DNA of 64,000 nt, from contig CAVOYR010000005.1 in the NCBI GenBank assembly GCA_963700735.1, positions 124,001-188,000 on the forward strand, given 5' to 3'. The stretch comes from Anderseniella sp963700735. Lineage in GTDB: Bacteria > Pseudomonadota > Alphaproteobacteria > Rhizobiales > Aestuariivirgaceae. The notes beneath the pieces were generated by a model that worked only from the letters and a program-made list of their open reading frames with translations, was not told the origin of the DNA and did no database searches. A program made the translations under genes and the position numbers. This document shows positions 34,718-42,832 of the stretch, one piece after another (position 1 is the first letter of the stretch; each line of letters starts with the position of its first letter).

Positions 34718-35416
34718 TCAATCAGCCAGCAGGCTCGACACATCAACCTTAAGGCCGGGGCCCATGGTCGATGACAGGGATACCTTCCTGACGTAGGTGC
34801 CCTTGGCGCCGGTCGGCTTTGCCTTCATGACCGCGTCCACGAATGCCTTGGCATTGGCGATGATCTTGGCTTCGTCGAAGCTGACCTTGCCAACACCGGC
34901 GTGGATGATGCCGGCCTTCTCGACGCGGAACTCGACCGAACCGCCCTTGGCGGACTTCACCGCACCCGCGACATCCGGCGTCACCGTGCCGACCTTGGGG
35001 TTCGGCATCAGGTTGCGCGGGCCGAGCACCTTGCCCAGACGGCCAACGAGCGGCATCATGTCCGGGGTGGCGATGGCACGGTCGAAGTTGATTTCGCCAG
35101 CCTGAACGCGCTCGACCAGGTCTTCTGCGCCAACGATGTCGGCACCGGCTGCCCTGGCTTCGTCAGCCTTGGCATCGCGTGCGAACACGGCAACACGGAC
35201 GTCCTTGCCGGTACCGCCGGGCAGCGACACCACACCACGGACCATCTGGTCGGCGTGGCGAGGGTCAACACCCAGGTTCATGGCGATCTCGATGGTTTCA
35301 TCGAACTTCGCCTTGGCGCGTTCCTTGACCAGCTTCACAGCGTCAGCGACGCTGTAGGTCTTGTCGCGATCGAGGCCTTCAGCGGCCTTTGCGTATCTCT
35401 TGCCCTTGGTAGCCAT
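34718..35416 (-). CDS. rplA: 50S ribosomal protein L1
   Basis: 232-residue uL1 of the L1 stalk, which also represses its own L11 operon mRNA. KFDETIEIAMNLGVDPRHADQMVRG and LGPRNLMPNPKVGTVTPDVA are family signatures. It lies 6 bases after rplK. Confidence 0.99.
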   Translation of the reverse strand: MATKGKRYAKAAEGLDRDKTYSVADAVKLVKERAKAKFDETIEIAMNLGVDPRHADQMVRGVVSLPGGTGKDVRVAVFARDAKADEARAAGADIVGAEDLVERVQAGEINFDRAIATPDMMPLVGRLGKVLGPRNLMPNPKVGTVTPDVAGAVKSAKGGSVEFRVEKAGIIHAGVGKVSFDEAKIIANAKAFVDAVMKAKPTGAKGTYVRKVSLSSTMGPGLKVDVSSLLAD

Positions 35417-35422
35417 AATCCG

Positions 35423-35854
35423 TTACCCCACAACTTCCAGGCCCATGGAACGGGCCGAACCGGCGATGATCTTTTCCGCCTGATCGAGATCACGGGCATT
35501 GAGATCAACCATCTTCTGCTCAGCGATTTCACGCACCTGGGCGCGCGTCACCTTGCCGATGAAGGACCCCTTGCCGGGCTCCTTGTGGCCGGACTTGATC
35601 TTCGCTGCCTTCTTGAGAAAGTACGACGCAGGCGGCGTCTTCATCGCGAAGGTGAAGGACTTGTCCTGGAACGCTGTGATGACGACCGGAATCGGCATGC
35701 CAGGTTCCATCTGCTGGGTCGCGGCGTTGAAGGCCTTGCAGAATTCCATGATGTTCAGGCCGCGCTGACCGAGCGCGGGGCCGATTGGCGGGGACGGATT
35801 TGCCTGTCCTGCCGAAACTTGCAGCTTGATGTAACCGAGTACTTTCTTTGCCAT
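35423..35854 (-). CDS. rplK: 50S ribosomal protein L11
   Basis: 143-residue uL11 at the GTPase-associated centre. The N-terminal proline-containing segment GQANPSPPIGPALGQRGLNIMEFCKAFN, where thiostrepton acts, is intact. It lies between nusG and rplA. Confidence 0.99.
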   Translation of the reverse strand: MAKKVLGYIKLQVSAGQANPSPPIGPALGQRGLNIMEFCKAFNAATQQMEPGMPIPVVITAFQDKSFTFAMKTPPASYFLKKAAKIKSGHKEPGKGSFIGKVTRAQVREIAEQKMVDLNARDLDQAEKIIAGSARSMGLEVVG

Positions 35855-35987
35855 TTCACTTTCCCTCTCCGTCGGCAGCCATCTCGGGCAATGCGTCGGG
35901 AAGCTGAGGTTAGTGGTCCGGTCCGGGCATTGCCGCCCTCGCCTCCCACCGTTACACGGATATCAGGTGCAAATGCGCCGAGTTGCC

Positions 35988-36518
35988 TCAGAGCTTTTCC
36001 ACCTGCCCGAATTCCAGTTCGACCGGGGTTGCCCGGCCAAAAATCGATACTGCCACCTTGAGGCGCGAACGCTCCTCGTCGACATCTTCCACCAGGCCGT
36101 TGAACGAGGCGAACGGACCTTCCGCCACGCGCACCTGCTCGCCAACCTCGAACATGATCGTCGGACGCGGGCGCTCGACACCTTCCTGAACCTGGCTCAG
36201 GATGCGGGTCGCCTCTGCTTCCGAGATCGGCATGGGCTTGTTGTCATGGCCCAGGAAACCGGTCACCTTCGGCGTATTCTTGATGAGGTGATAGGCCTCA
36301 TCGGTCAGATCCATCTTTACCAGCACGTAGCCCGGGAAAAAACGGCGCTCTGACTGGATCTTGCGGCCACGGCGCATCTCGACCACTTCCTCGGTCGGCA
36401 CCAGCACCTGCTCAAACACGTCTTCCAGGCCCTTGGATGCTGCCTGTTCCCTGATCGACTCGGCCACCTTCTTCTCGAAATTCGAGTAGGCGTGCACGAT
36501 GTACCAACGCTTCGTCAT
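35988..36518 (-). CDS. nusG: Transcription termination/antitermination factor NusG
   Basis: 176-residue NusG, which binds RNA polymerase and couples to S10 or Rho. The NGN domain begins MTKRWYIVHAYSNFEKKVAESI. The C-terminal KOW domain contains GEQVRVAEGPFASFNGLVEDVD. ATG at 36518 is the family start; the open frame upstream overlaps secE and is not coding. It lies after secE in the usual pair. Confidence 0.98.
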   Translation of the reverse strand: MTKRWYIVHAYSNFEKKVAESIREQAASKGLEDVFEQVLVPTEEVVEMRRGRKIQSERRFFPGYVLVKMDLTDEAYHLIKNTPKVTGFLGHDNKPMPISEAEATRILSQVQEGVERPRPTIMFEVGEQVRVAEGPFASFNGLVEDVDEERSRLKVAVSIFGRATPVELEFGQVEKL

Positions 36519-36544
36519 AAGCCGTTCCTGCCCTTCCCGTTCAC

Positions 36545-36739
36545 TCAAGACCTGAACAGGATCAGGTCGATAACCCACTTCAGCACCGCATCGACGCCAA
36601 GGAAGAATATGGCTGCAACTGTGGACAGGATCAGCACCATGATGGTGGTGATCATGGTTTCCCGGCGGCTGGGCCAGGTTACCTTGGAGGTTTCCTGGCG
36701 GACCTGCTGGAAAAACTCGAACGGGTTGGTCTTTGCCAT
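36545..36739 (-). CDS. secE: Protein translocase subunit SecE
   Basis: 64-residue SecE of the short, single-span type: amphipathic helix FEFFQQVRQETSKVTWPSRRET, then one transmembrane segment. It clamps SecY in the translocon. It lies between tRNA-Trp and nusG. Confidence 0.97.
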   Translation of the reverse strand: MAKTNPFEFFQQVRQETSKVTWPSRRETMITTIMVLILSTVAAIFFLGVDAVLKWVIDLILFRS

Positions 36740-36792
36740 GTTCCTGTTTCACGTTGCCGGCGGGTCTGAATTGCCCGTTCCGTCTTGTCCGG

Positions 36793-36868
<76 letters not shown>

Positions 36869-36878
36869 AACCTGCGGA

Positions 36879-36908
36879 CAGGCGGGCCGGGTTCAACCGG
36901 TCCGCCTG
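36879..36908 (-). terminator. Strong hairpin between tuf (copy 2) and tRNA-Trp
   Basis: A 12-pair stem (CAGGCGG + G + CCGG with CCGG + T + CCGCCTG, one G-T pair) closes a 6-base loop. It begins directly at the end of the tuf repeat identity. There is no T-run after it, so it may be an attenuator or an RNA processing site that separates the tuf message from the tRNA rather than a full terminator. Confidence 0.5.
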
Positions 36909-36917
36909 CAGTCAGTC

Positions 36918-38093
36918 TTATTCGATGATGGTCGACACGACGCCGGCGCCGACGGTGCGGCCACCTTCACGGATGGCGAAGCGCAGCTTCTCTTCCATCG
37001 CGATCGGCGTGATAAGCTCAACCTCGAACGACACGTTGTCGCCAGGCATCACCATCTCCGTGCCTTCCGGCAGCGTCACAACACCCGTCACGTCGGTCGT
37101 GCGGAAGTAGAACTGCGGACGGTAGTTGGCAAAGAACGGCGTGTGACGGCCACCCTCTTCCTTCGTCAGGATGTAGGCTTCTGCCTTGAACTTCTTGTGC
37201 GGCTTCACCGTACCCGGCTTGCACAGCACCTGGCCGCGCTCGACGCCTTCACGGTCAACACCACGAAGCAGCGCGCCGATGTTGTCGCCAGCCTGGCCCT
37301 GGTCCAGCAGCTTGCGGAACATCTCAACGCCCGTGCAGGTCGTCTTCACCGTGTCGCGAATGCCGACGATCTCGATTTCCTCGCCAACCTTCACAATGCC
37401 ACGCTCGACACGGCCGGTCACAACCGTGCCGCGGCCCGAGATCGAGAACACGTCCTCGATCGGCATCAGGAACGGCATGTCAACCGGACGAGCAGGCGTC
37501 GGGATGTACTCGTCAACCGCCTTCATCAGCGCGCGGATCGAGTTCTCGCCAATCTCGGGCTGCGTGCCGTTCATGGCATGCAGGGCCGAGCCGCGGATGA
37601 TCGGAATGTCATCGCCGGGATATTCGTACGAGGACAGAAGCTCGCGGATTTCCATCTCGACCAGCTCAAGCAGTTCCTCGTCGTCAACCTGGTCGACCTT
37701 GTTCATGTACACGACCATGAACGGGATACCGACCTGGCGGCCAAGCAGGATGTGCTCGCGGGTCTGCGGCATCGGGCCGTCAGCGGCGTTCACAACCAGG
37801 ATCGCGCCATCCATCTGTGCCGCGCCGGTGATCATGTTCTTCACATAGTCGGCGTGACCGGGGCAGTCCACGTGCGCGTAGTGACGGGCTTCCGTCTCAT
37901 ACTCGACGTGCGCGGTCGAAATGGTGATGCCACGGGCCTTCTCTTCCGGCGCGCCATCAATCTGGTCATACGCGCGGAATTCACCAAAATACTTGGTGAT
38001 CGCAGCCGTCAGCGTCGTCTTGCCGTGGTCAACGTGACCAATCGTGCCGACATTGACGTGCGGCTTAGTGCGTTGAAACTTTTCCTTGCCCAT
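36918..38093 (-). CDS. tuf: Elongation factor Tu, copy 2 (tRNA/secE cluster)
   Basis: 391-residue EF-Tu, identical in protein sequence to copy 1 at 19408-20583. The two visible base differences (37014 and the TAT/TAC codon near 37878) are both synonymous. The start is ATG 38093 (MGKEKFQRT); the ten upstream open codons are not part of the protein. It lies between tRNA-Gly and tRNA-Trp, the classic second tuf position. The 1.2-kb near-identity makes this a recombination-prone repeat in the same orientation about 17.5 kb apart. Confidence 0.99.
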   Translation of the reverse strand: MGKEKFQRTKPHVNVGTIGHVDHGKTTLTAAITKYFGEFRAYDQIDGAPEEKARGITISTAHVEYETEARHYAHVDCPGHADYVKNMITGAAQMDGAILVVNAADGPMPQTREHILLGRQVGIPFMVVYMNKVDQVDDEELLELVEMEIRELLSSYEYPGDDIPIIRGSALHAMNGTQPEIGENSIRALMKAVDEYIPTPARPVDMPFLMPIEDVFSISGRGTVVTGRVERGIVKVGEEIEIVGIRDTVKTTCTGVEMFRKLLDQGQAGDNIGALLRGVDREGVERGQVLCKPGTVKPHKKFKAEAYILTKEEGGRHTPFFANYRPQFYFRTTDVTGVVTLPEGTEMVMPGDNVSFEVELITPIAMEEKLRFAIREGGRTVGAGVVSTIIE

Positions 38094-38190
38094 CTTGATC
38101 TCTACCTTTGCATGGAACGTCAAAAAAACCAGTCTAGTCGTGCGCGATATAAGGTGCCGGGGTGCTCTTTACGAGTTTGGTCCGAACGCC

Positions 38191-38264
38191 TGGAGCGGGT
38201 GAAGGGAATCGAACCCTCGTCTTTAGCTTGGAAGGCTATTGCTCTACCATTGAGCTACACCCGC
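38191..38264 (-). tRNA. tRNA-Gly (anticodon TCC)
   Basis: 74-base cloverleaf on the minus strand with encoded CCA. Acceptor stem GCGGGTG/CACCCGC is perfect; D arm GCTCAATGGTAGAGC; anticodon loop CTTCCAA; T loop GGTTCGATTCC. It lies between tRNA-Tyr and tuf copy 2, probably co-transcribed. Confidence 0.98.
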
Positions 38265-38375
38265 ATTTGCCCGGGGTATCCAAATACTGTTACCGCCACT
38301 CAAATCCTTGCATTAACGTCACAAAGTCCTCGCAGACTTCACGACCGGCAAACCTCAGAACACCTGCCCAAGGAA

Positions 38376-38460
38376 TGGTGGAGGGGGTTGGATTCGAACC
38401 AACGTAGGCATAGCCAACGGGTTTACAGCCCGTCCCCTTTAGCCACTCGGGCACCCCTCC
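38376..38460 (-). tRNA. tRNA-Tyr (anticodon GTA)
   Basis: 85-base class II tRNA on the minus strand with a long variable arm and encoded CCA. Acceptor GGAGGGG/CCCCTCC; anticodon loop CTGTAAA; T loop GGTTCGAATCC. First gene of the tRNA-Tyr, tRNA-Gly, tuf, tRNA-Trp, secE run. Confidence 0.98.
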
Positions 38461-38549
38461 TCCAAACAGCCAGCAGTCAAAACGCCAATAAATTCAGCGG
38501 ATTAAGTTGATGACTGTTCTTGAAAACAGGTAACTTCAGCGCGCAAAAC

Positions 38550-38580
38550 ATTATGCCCGGGGGTTAGCCGGGCCGTTCAA
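38550..38580 (-). promoter_or_regulatory. Candidate promoter for the tRNA-Tyr/tRNA-Gly/tuf run
   Basis: On the minus strand TTGAAC (38575-38580) and CATAAT (38550-38555) are separated by 19 bases, longer than ideal. The site is 90 bases upstream of tRNA-Tyr. The spacer is GC-rich and can fold (CCCGG/CCGGG). Confidence 0.4.
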
Positions 38581-38738
38581 CGCCGTGTTATGGGCATGCT
38601 GCCGCCCCCTGTCAACAGGATTCGCAAGCAAATATGCCGACTTGCGGGCGGGTAATGCCCTATCGGCAAATGCAGCGCGGATACCAACTTGTTTATACTC
38701 TGGCGCGCGATTGCTGAAACCGTATACAACGCTTGGCC

Positions 38739-39497
38739 ATGAGCAAGAATGACACATCACGGCATGGTGGACCTGCCCGGCGGGTGCCCCAGCGTGAGGC
38801 CGACGACCTGATCTTCGGCCTTCATGCCATCACCGAGGCACTGGCCAACCCCCGCCGCAAGATCATTTCGCTGCGGTGCACGCAAAATGCCCTGCCCCGG
38901 CTGGAAGCAGCCCTGCAGGCACGGCCTGACGTGAAGCCCGAGCAGGTTCATCGCAAGGAGCTTGACCGGCTGGCCGGCGCTGACGCTGTGCACCAGGGAG
39001 CGGTGATGACAGCGCGGCCGCTGGATCAGCCAGATCTCGATGACATCGACCGCACCGGCACCGTGGTGCTGCTCGACCAGGTTACGGATCCGCACAATGT
39101 GGGTGCGATCATGCGCTCGTGCGCCGCGTTTGCCGTGACGGCGCTGGTTGCCACCACGCGGCACAGCCCGGAAGGCTCTGCGGTGCTGGTAAAGTCTGCC
39201 TCGGGTGCTGCCGAACACGTGCCGTTCGTGAAGGTCACCAACCTGTCACGCGCCATGGAAGAACTGAAGGATTACGGCTTCACCATCATCGGGCTGGACA
39301 GCGAAGCGCCCGAGACGGTTGAGCAACTCAAGGTCAGGCCACCCTTCGCCATCGTGCTTGGGGCGGAAGGCAAGGGATTGCGCAAGCTGACTCGCGATAC
39401 CTGCGATCACCTGGCGCGGCTGGATTTGCCGGGCAGCATCCAGAGCCTCAACGTGTCAAACGCGGCTGCACTTACGCTTTATGCCCTGACGCGATAG
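38739..39497 (+). CDS. rlmB: 23S rRNA 2'-O-ribose methyltransferase RlmB (TrmH/SpoU family)
   Basis: 252-residue SPOUT methyltransferase that, in E. coli, methylates G2251 of 23S rRNA with S-adenosylmethionine. The N-terminal substrate-binding domain includes LIFGLHAITEALANP. The knotted catalytic domain has motifs DPHNVGAIMRSCAAF, VLGAEGKGL and SLNVSNAAALTLYAL. ATG at 38739 is used; a TTG two codons upstream is in frame. It lies between tRNA-Tyr and tRNA-Thr, a common alphaproteobacterial location. Confidence 0.92.
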   Translation: MSKNDTSRHGGPARRVPQREADDLIFGLHAITEALANPRRKIISLRCTQNALPRLEAALQARPDVKPEQVHRKELDRLAGADAVHQGAVMTARPLDQPDLDDIDRTGTVVLLDQVTDPHNVGAIMRSCAAFAVTALVATTRHSPEGSAVLVKSASGAAEHVPFVKVTNLSRAMEELKDYGFTIIGLDSEAPETVEQLKVRPPFAIVLGAEGKGLRKLTRDTCDHLARLDLPGSIQSLNVSNAAALTLYALTR

Positions 39498-39498
39498 C

Positions 39499-39530
39499 AA
39501 AACCGCCCGCCCCGTTTCCGGGACAGGCGG
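39499..39530 (-). terminator. Terminator after the glycine-rich gene
   Basis: On the minus strand a GC-rich imperfect hairpin (outer CCGCC/GGCGG pairs, mismatched middle, inner CCCG/CGGG) ends in TTTT. It sits between the convergent rlmB and glycine-rich genes. Confidence 0.6.
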
Positions 39531-39557
39531 CGCATGTTTGCTCAAGCTGACTGGTGG

Positions 39558-40914
39558 TTATTCGCAGTAGCAGTTGACGCCGGAACTGCCGGTCATGCCA
39601 CCATGAACGACAACGCCGCCCGTGGTGTAACCGCCGCCGGTGGCATATCCGCCGCCGGTCGCATAGCCGCCGCCGGTCGCATAGCCGCCGCTGACGGCGT
39701 AGGCACCGCCACCGTAGCCGTGACCATGACCATGACCATGACCATGGGCGTGATGCTTGCGCTTGTGCTTGCGGCCATGGCCGACGGCATATCCGCCACC
39801 GCCGGAGACTGACACGTACGCCGCCACGCCAGTGCCATAGGCAAAGGCATAGCCCTTGCCGCGAACAGCCAGCCGGTGAACCTTCTTGCACTTGGCAACG
39901 GACGACACGGCAACACCGTTGATGGTGCAGCGGTAGTCCACCACAACCCCACCGCCAGTGGCATAGGCACCGCTTGCGGCGTACGCACCGCTTGCAGCAT
40001 ATGCACCAGCGACTGCGTAGGCTGAGGAGTCACCGCCATAATAGGCCGTCGACGGACCAGCATAGAAACCGCCGCCAGAGCTGATCGAAACCGAACTCGA
40101 GATCGACACCTGGTTGTTTACGACCGAGTTGTTGATGACGTTGTTATTGACGTTGGTGTTGTTGTTGACGTTGCGATTGCCGCCACGGCCACCGCGATTG
40201 CCGTAACCGCCCTTGCCGCCCTTGCCGCCCCCAGCCGCCAGCGTAGCCACCGCCGCCAGCGTAGCCACCGCCACCACGACCGCTGTAGCCCATGCCCTGG
40301 GTCTGGTTGAAACGCGCCACGGAATTGGCCACGCGGCGGTTCACTTCCGCCACTTCAGAGGGCGTGAACGCAACGCCTGCGGATTTCTGCAGGCGGCTCA
40401 ATGCGTCATGGGCATACTGGGCCTGCATTTCGCCGGTGATGTGCGTCACACCAGCCTGGCGCAGCGACCGAACGGTTTCACGGCGCATCTGCCGGAATTC
40501 GCGCAGTGCCTGGGCGCGGGCCTGGTCGTAGGCCGGGTTGCCTGTCGAGCCATGACCGCCGGCCATCTGGCCACCCTTGCGGCGCTGGCCCTTCCACTGG
40601 CCACGCTGGCCTTGCCACTGGCCACCGGCAGCAAACTGTCCGGCCCGGCGCATCTTGCGGTTACCCGCAGCCATGCCGCCGCCGTGCATCTGGCCACCAG
40701 CGTGCATCTTCATGCGCTGGCCACCATTGCCCATCCTCATGCGCTGGCCACGATTGCCCATCTTCATGCGCATGCCGCCTGCGCGCATGTTCATGCCGCC
40801 CGTGCGGGATTTCATGCCGCCCTTGTTGCCACCGGCATCGGCGGTATCTGCCATTGGAATCATAAACAAGCCGGCAACCAGGGCCGGTACGATAAAGCCC
40901 GCTGCGATACGCAT
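39558..40914 (-). CDS. Glycine-rich secreted protein of unknown function (frame broken in a G run)
   Basis: I do not recognise this protein. With one base removed it is about 451 residues: a signal peptide (about 1-25), a Gly/Met/Arg/Gln-rich low-complexity stretch (RMKMGNRGQRMRMGN type), a predicted helical segment (NPAYDQARAQALREFRQMRRETVRS), then Gly- and Asn-rich sequence (NVNNNTNVNNN), YATGGG and YAASGA micro-repeats, two cysteines (CTINGVAVSSVAKCK) and a His/Gly tract (HGHGHGHGHGYGG). On the minus strand the run TGGGGGC at about 40230-40236 has five G; four would join the two open frames in good register. ATG 40914 follows GAGGAG. Surface or matrix protein is a guess from composition only. 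Confidence 0.6.
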
Positions 40915-41255
40915 TACGAACAACTCCTCACATTGGTTGACCGAGACTGGTCTTTTCAGTTCCCTTTGTGGCCCCCGTTGTTCCGCCGCGCCATATTAAT
41001 GAACACGATGTACCTTATTGGCACAAGTAGACGGTCAACAAATGCAGCCTGAACGCTCAGGTGCAACGAAAGTGCCAGTTCGGCGTGCATGTAGAGGACA
41101 CCAGCGTCCAAACCCGTTAACGGCTGCAGACAGGTGGACGGGACGCGAAATGCGCCGCAATGAGGCGGAGGGCCGCGTTTGATCTTGCAACGCACATGCA
41201 CTGGAAGTATTCAGGCGCAGGCTTGCGGGCGCAGCGCCTCCGCCGTGGCCTCGAT
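40915..41255. other. Intergenic region between the glycine-rich gene and tRNA-Thr
   Basis: 341 bases with no gene I can support. A weak promoter-like pair for tRNA-Thr is TTGCAA (41185-41190), 17 bases, TATTCA (41208-41213) on the plus strand. An open 81-codon minus-strand frame at 40956-41201 has no ribosome binding site and no protein-like features. Confidence 0.35.
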
Positions 41256-41331
<76 letters not shown>

Positions 41332-41487
41332 ATAAAATCAGACCGAAGCCTTGATACGCCGCACGTGTCGCGCATGGCTACGGCACCTCTAACACATCCG
41401 CACCAGCGAACCGCTTGCGGTAACCTGCACCATTGTCCACTATCAGGTTAGCACACGTCGCAGCGTGGCCTGTCCGGCTTCAAGGGA

Positions 41488-42828
41488 GTGCAACGGTTGA
41501 AGGCATCAGAGCAAGATCTTGTATTCGCACGCGAATATGAATCTGCGCTGCACCAGCGGCCGCCGCGGCACACGACGGTGTTCCTGCTGGCCATGCTGGT
41601 TGCCTTTGCAGGCCTGCTGGGGTGGGCCGCATGGGCACAGCTTGACGAGGTGGCGCGTGGCCAGGGCCGGGTCATACCAACCGGCAAGAACCAGCTTGTG
41701 CAAAGCCTTGAAGGCGGCATCGTTAAGGAGATCGCGGTGCGCGAAGGCGACACCGTTGGTGCCGGGCAATTGCTGCTGCGTATCGATGATACCGGCTTTG
41801 CCTCGAACCTCGGCGAGCTCGATGCCCAGCGCGCCAGTCTTGAAGCCCAGATTTTCCGGCTCACGGCGGAGGCCAATGGCCGCTTTGCCGACCCGCTTGT
41901 GTATCCGCCGGAAATCGCCAAGCAGAGCCCACAGACCGTCGCTGCCGAGCTTGAACTGTTCGAGGCGCGAAAGCGCAGCCTTGCAAGCCAGGTGACCATG
42001 TTGAGCGAGCGCGTGACCCAGCGCCAGCAGGAACTGGCCGAGGTCAACGTGAACATGGATCGCCTGTCCGAAACCCTTGCTCTTGCGCGAGAGGAAAACC
42101 AGCTCAAGGAGCCCCTCGCCCGCTCCGGCGTGGTTCCCAAGACCGACATCATCAAGCTGAAGCGCGAGATTGCGGATATCTCGGGCCAGCTTGAAATGGC
42201 ACGCAAGTCACGGCCCCGGCTGGAAGCGGCGATTCGCGAGGCGGAAGCGCTGCTTGAAGACCAGCGCCTGTCGATGCAGCAGAAGGCGCGGACGGAACTC
42301 AGTGGCAAGGTCGCCGAGCTGGCGGTGGTGCGGCAGGCGCTGACCGGTGCCACGGACAAGGTGGCCCGCACCGAAATCCGCGCCCCTGTGGCGGGCGTGG
42401 TGAACAAGCTCGGCGTGAACACGATCGGTGGCGTCGTCACGGCCGGGCAAACCCTTGTCGAGATCGTGCCGCAGGGCGAGTTGCTGCTGGTCGAGGCACG
42501 CATCCGGCCTGCCGACATTGCCTTCGTGCACCCCCAGCAACCGGCGCTGGTCAGGATCACGGCCTACGACTTTTCAATCTTTGGCGGACTGGATGGCGTT
42601 GTCGACCAGATTTCGCCGGACAGCACAATCGATGAGTTGACCCGCGAAGTCTTTTACACGGTCACGATCAGGACACTGTCGAACAAGCTGGGCGGGGACA
42701 AGAAACCGCTATCGATATTCCCGGGCATGGTGGCAAGCGTCGATATCCTGACCGGCAAGAAGAGCGTGCTCGACTACCTGCTCAAGCCGATCAACAAGGC
42801 GCGCGTGGAAGCCCTGCGCGAGCGCTAA
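41488..42828 (+). CDS. HlyD/LapC-type membrane fusion protein of a type I secretion system
   Basis: 446-residue periplasmic adaptor that joins the inner-membrane ABC exporter to the TolC channel. There is one transmembrane helix (about residues 30-50), a lipoyl/barrel-sandwich half (VARGQGRVIPTGKNQLVQSLEGG), a long coiled coil (about 105-300) and the second half with KVARTEIRAPVAGVVNKLGV and FPGMVASVDILTGKKSVLDYLLKP, typical of HlyD/LapC. The start is GTG 41488; TTG 41497, better spaced from AGGGAG, is an alternative. It converges on the giant RTX protein gene with 4 bases between. The matching ABC exporter and TolC genes are 11 kb away, past unrelated genes. Confidence 0.93.
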   Translation: MQRLKASEQDLVFAREYESALHQRPPRHTTVFLLAMLVAFAGLLGWAAWAQLDEVARGQGRVIPTGKNQLVQSLEGGIVKEIAVREGDTVGAGQLLLRIDDTGFASNLGELDAQRASLEAQIFRLTAEANGRFADPLVYPPEIAKQSPQTVAAELELFEARKRSLASQVTMLSERVTQRQQELAEVNVNMDRLSETLALAREENQLKEPLARSGVVPKTDIIKLKREIADISGQLEMARKSRPRLEAAIREAEALLEDQRLSMQQKARTELSGKVAELAVVRQALTGATDKVARTEIRAPVAGVVNKLGVNTIGGVVTAGQTLVEIVPQGELLLVEARIRPADIAFVHPQQPALVRITAYDFSIFGGLDGVVDQISPDSTIDELTREVFYTVTIRTLSNKLGGDKKPLSIFPGMVASVDILTGKKSVLDYLLKPINKARVEALRER

Positions 42829-42832
42829 GACT

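Noticed and set aside
36909..38093. Second tuf as an assembly duplication
   Set aside because: The flanks differ completely (tRNA-Gly and tRNA-Trp against fusA and rpsJ), two substitutions separate the copies, and two tuf genes in these positions are common in proteobacteria.
40956..41201. 81-codon minus-strand frame upstream of tRNA-Thr
   Set aside because: No ribosome binding site, no signal, membrane or domain features, and no sensible neighbour.
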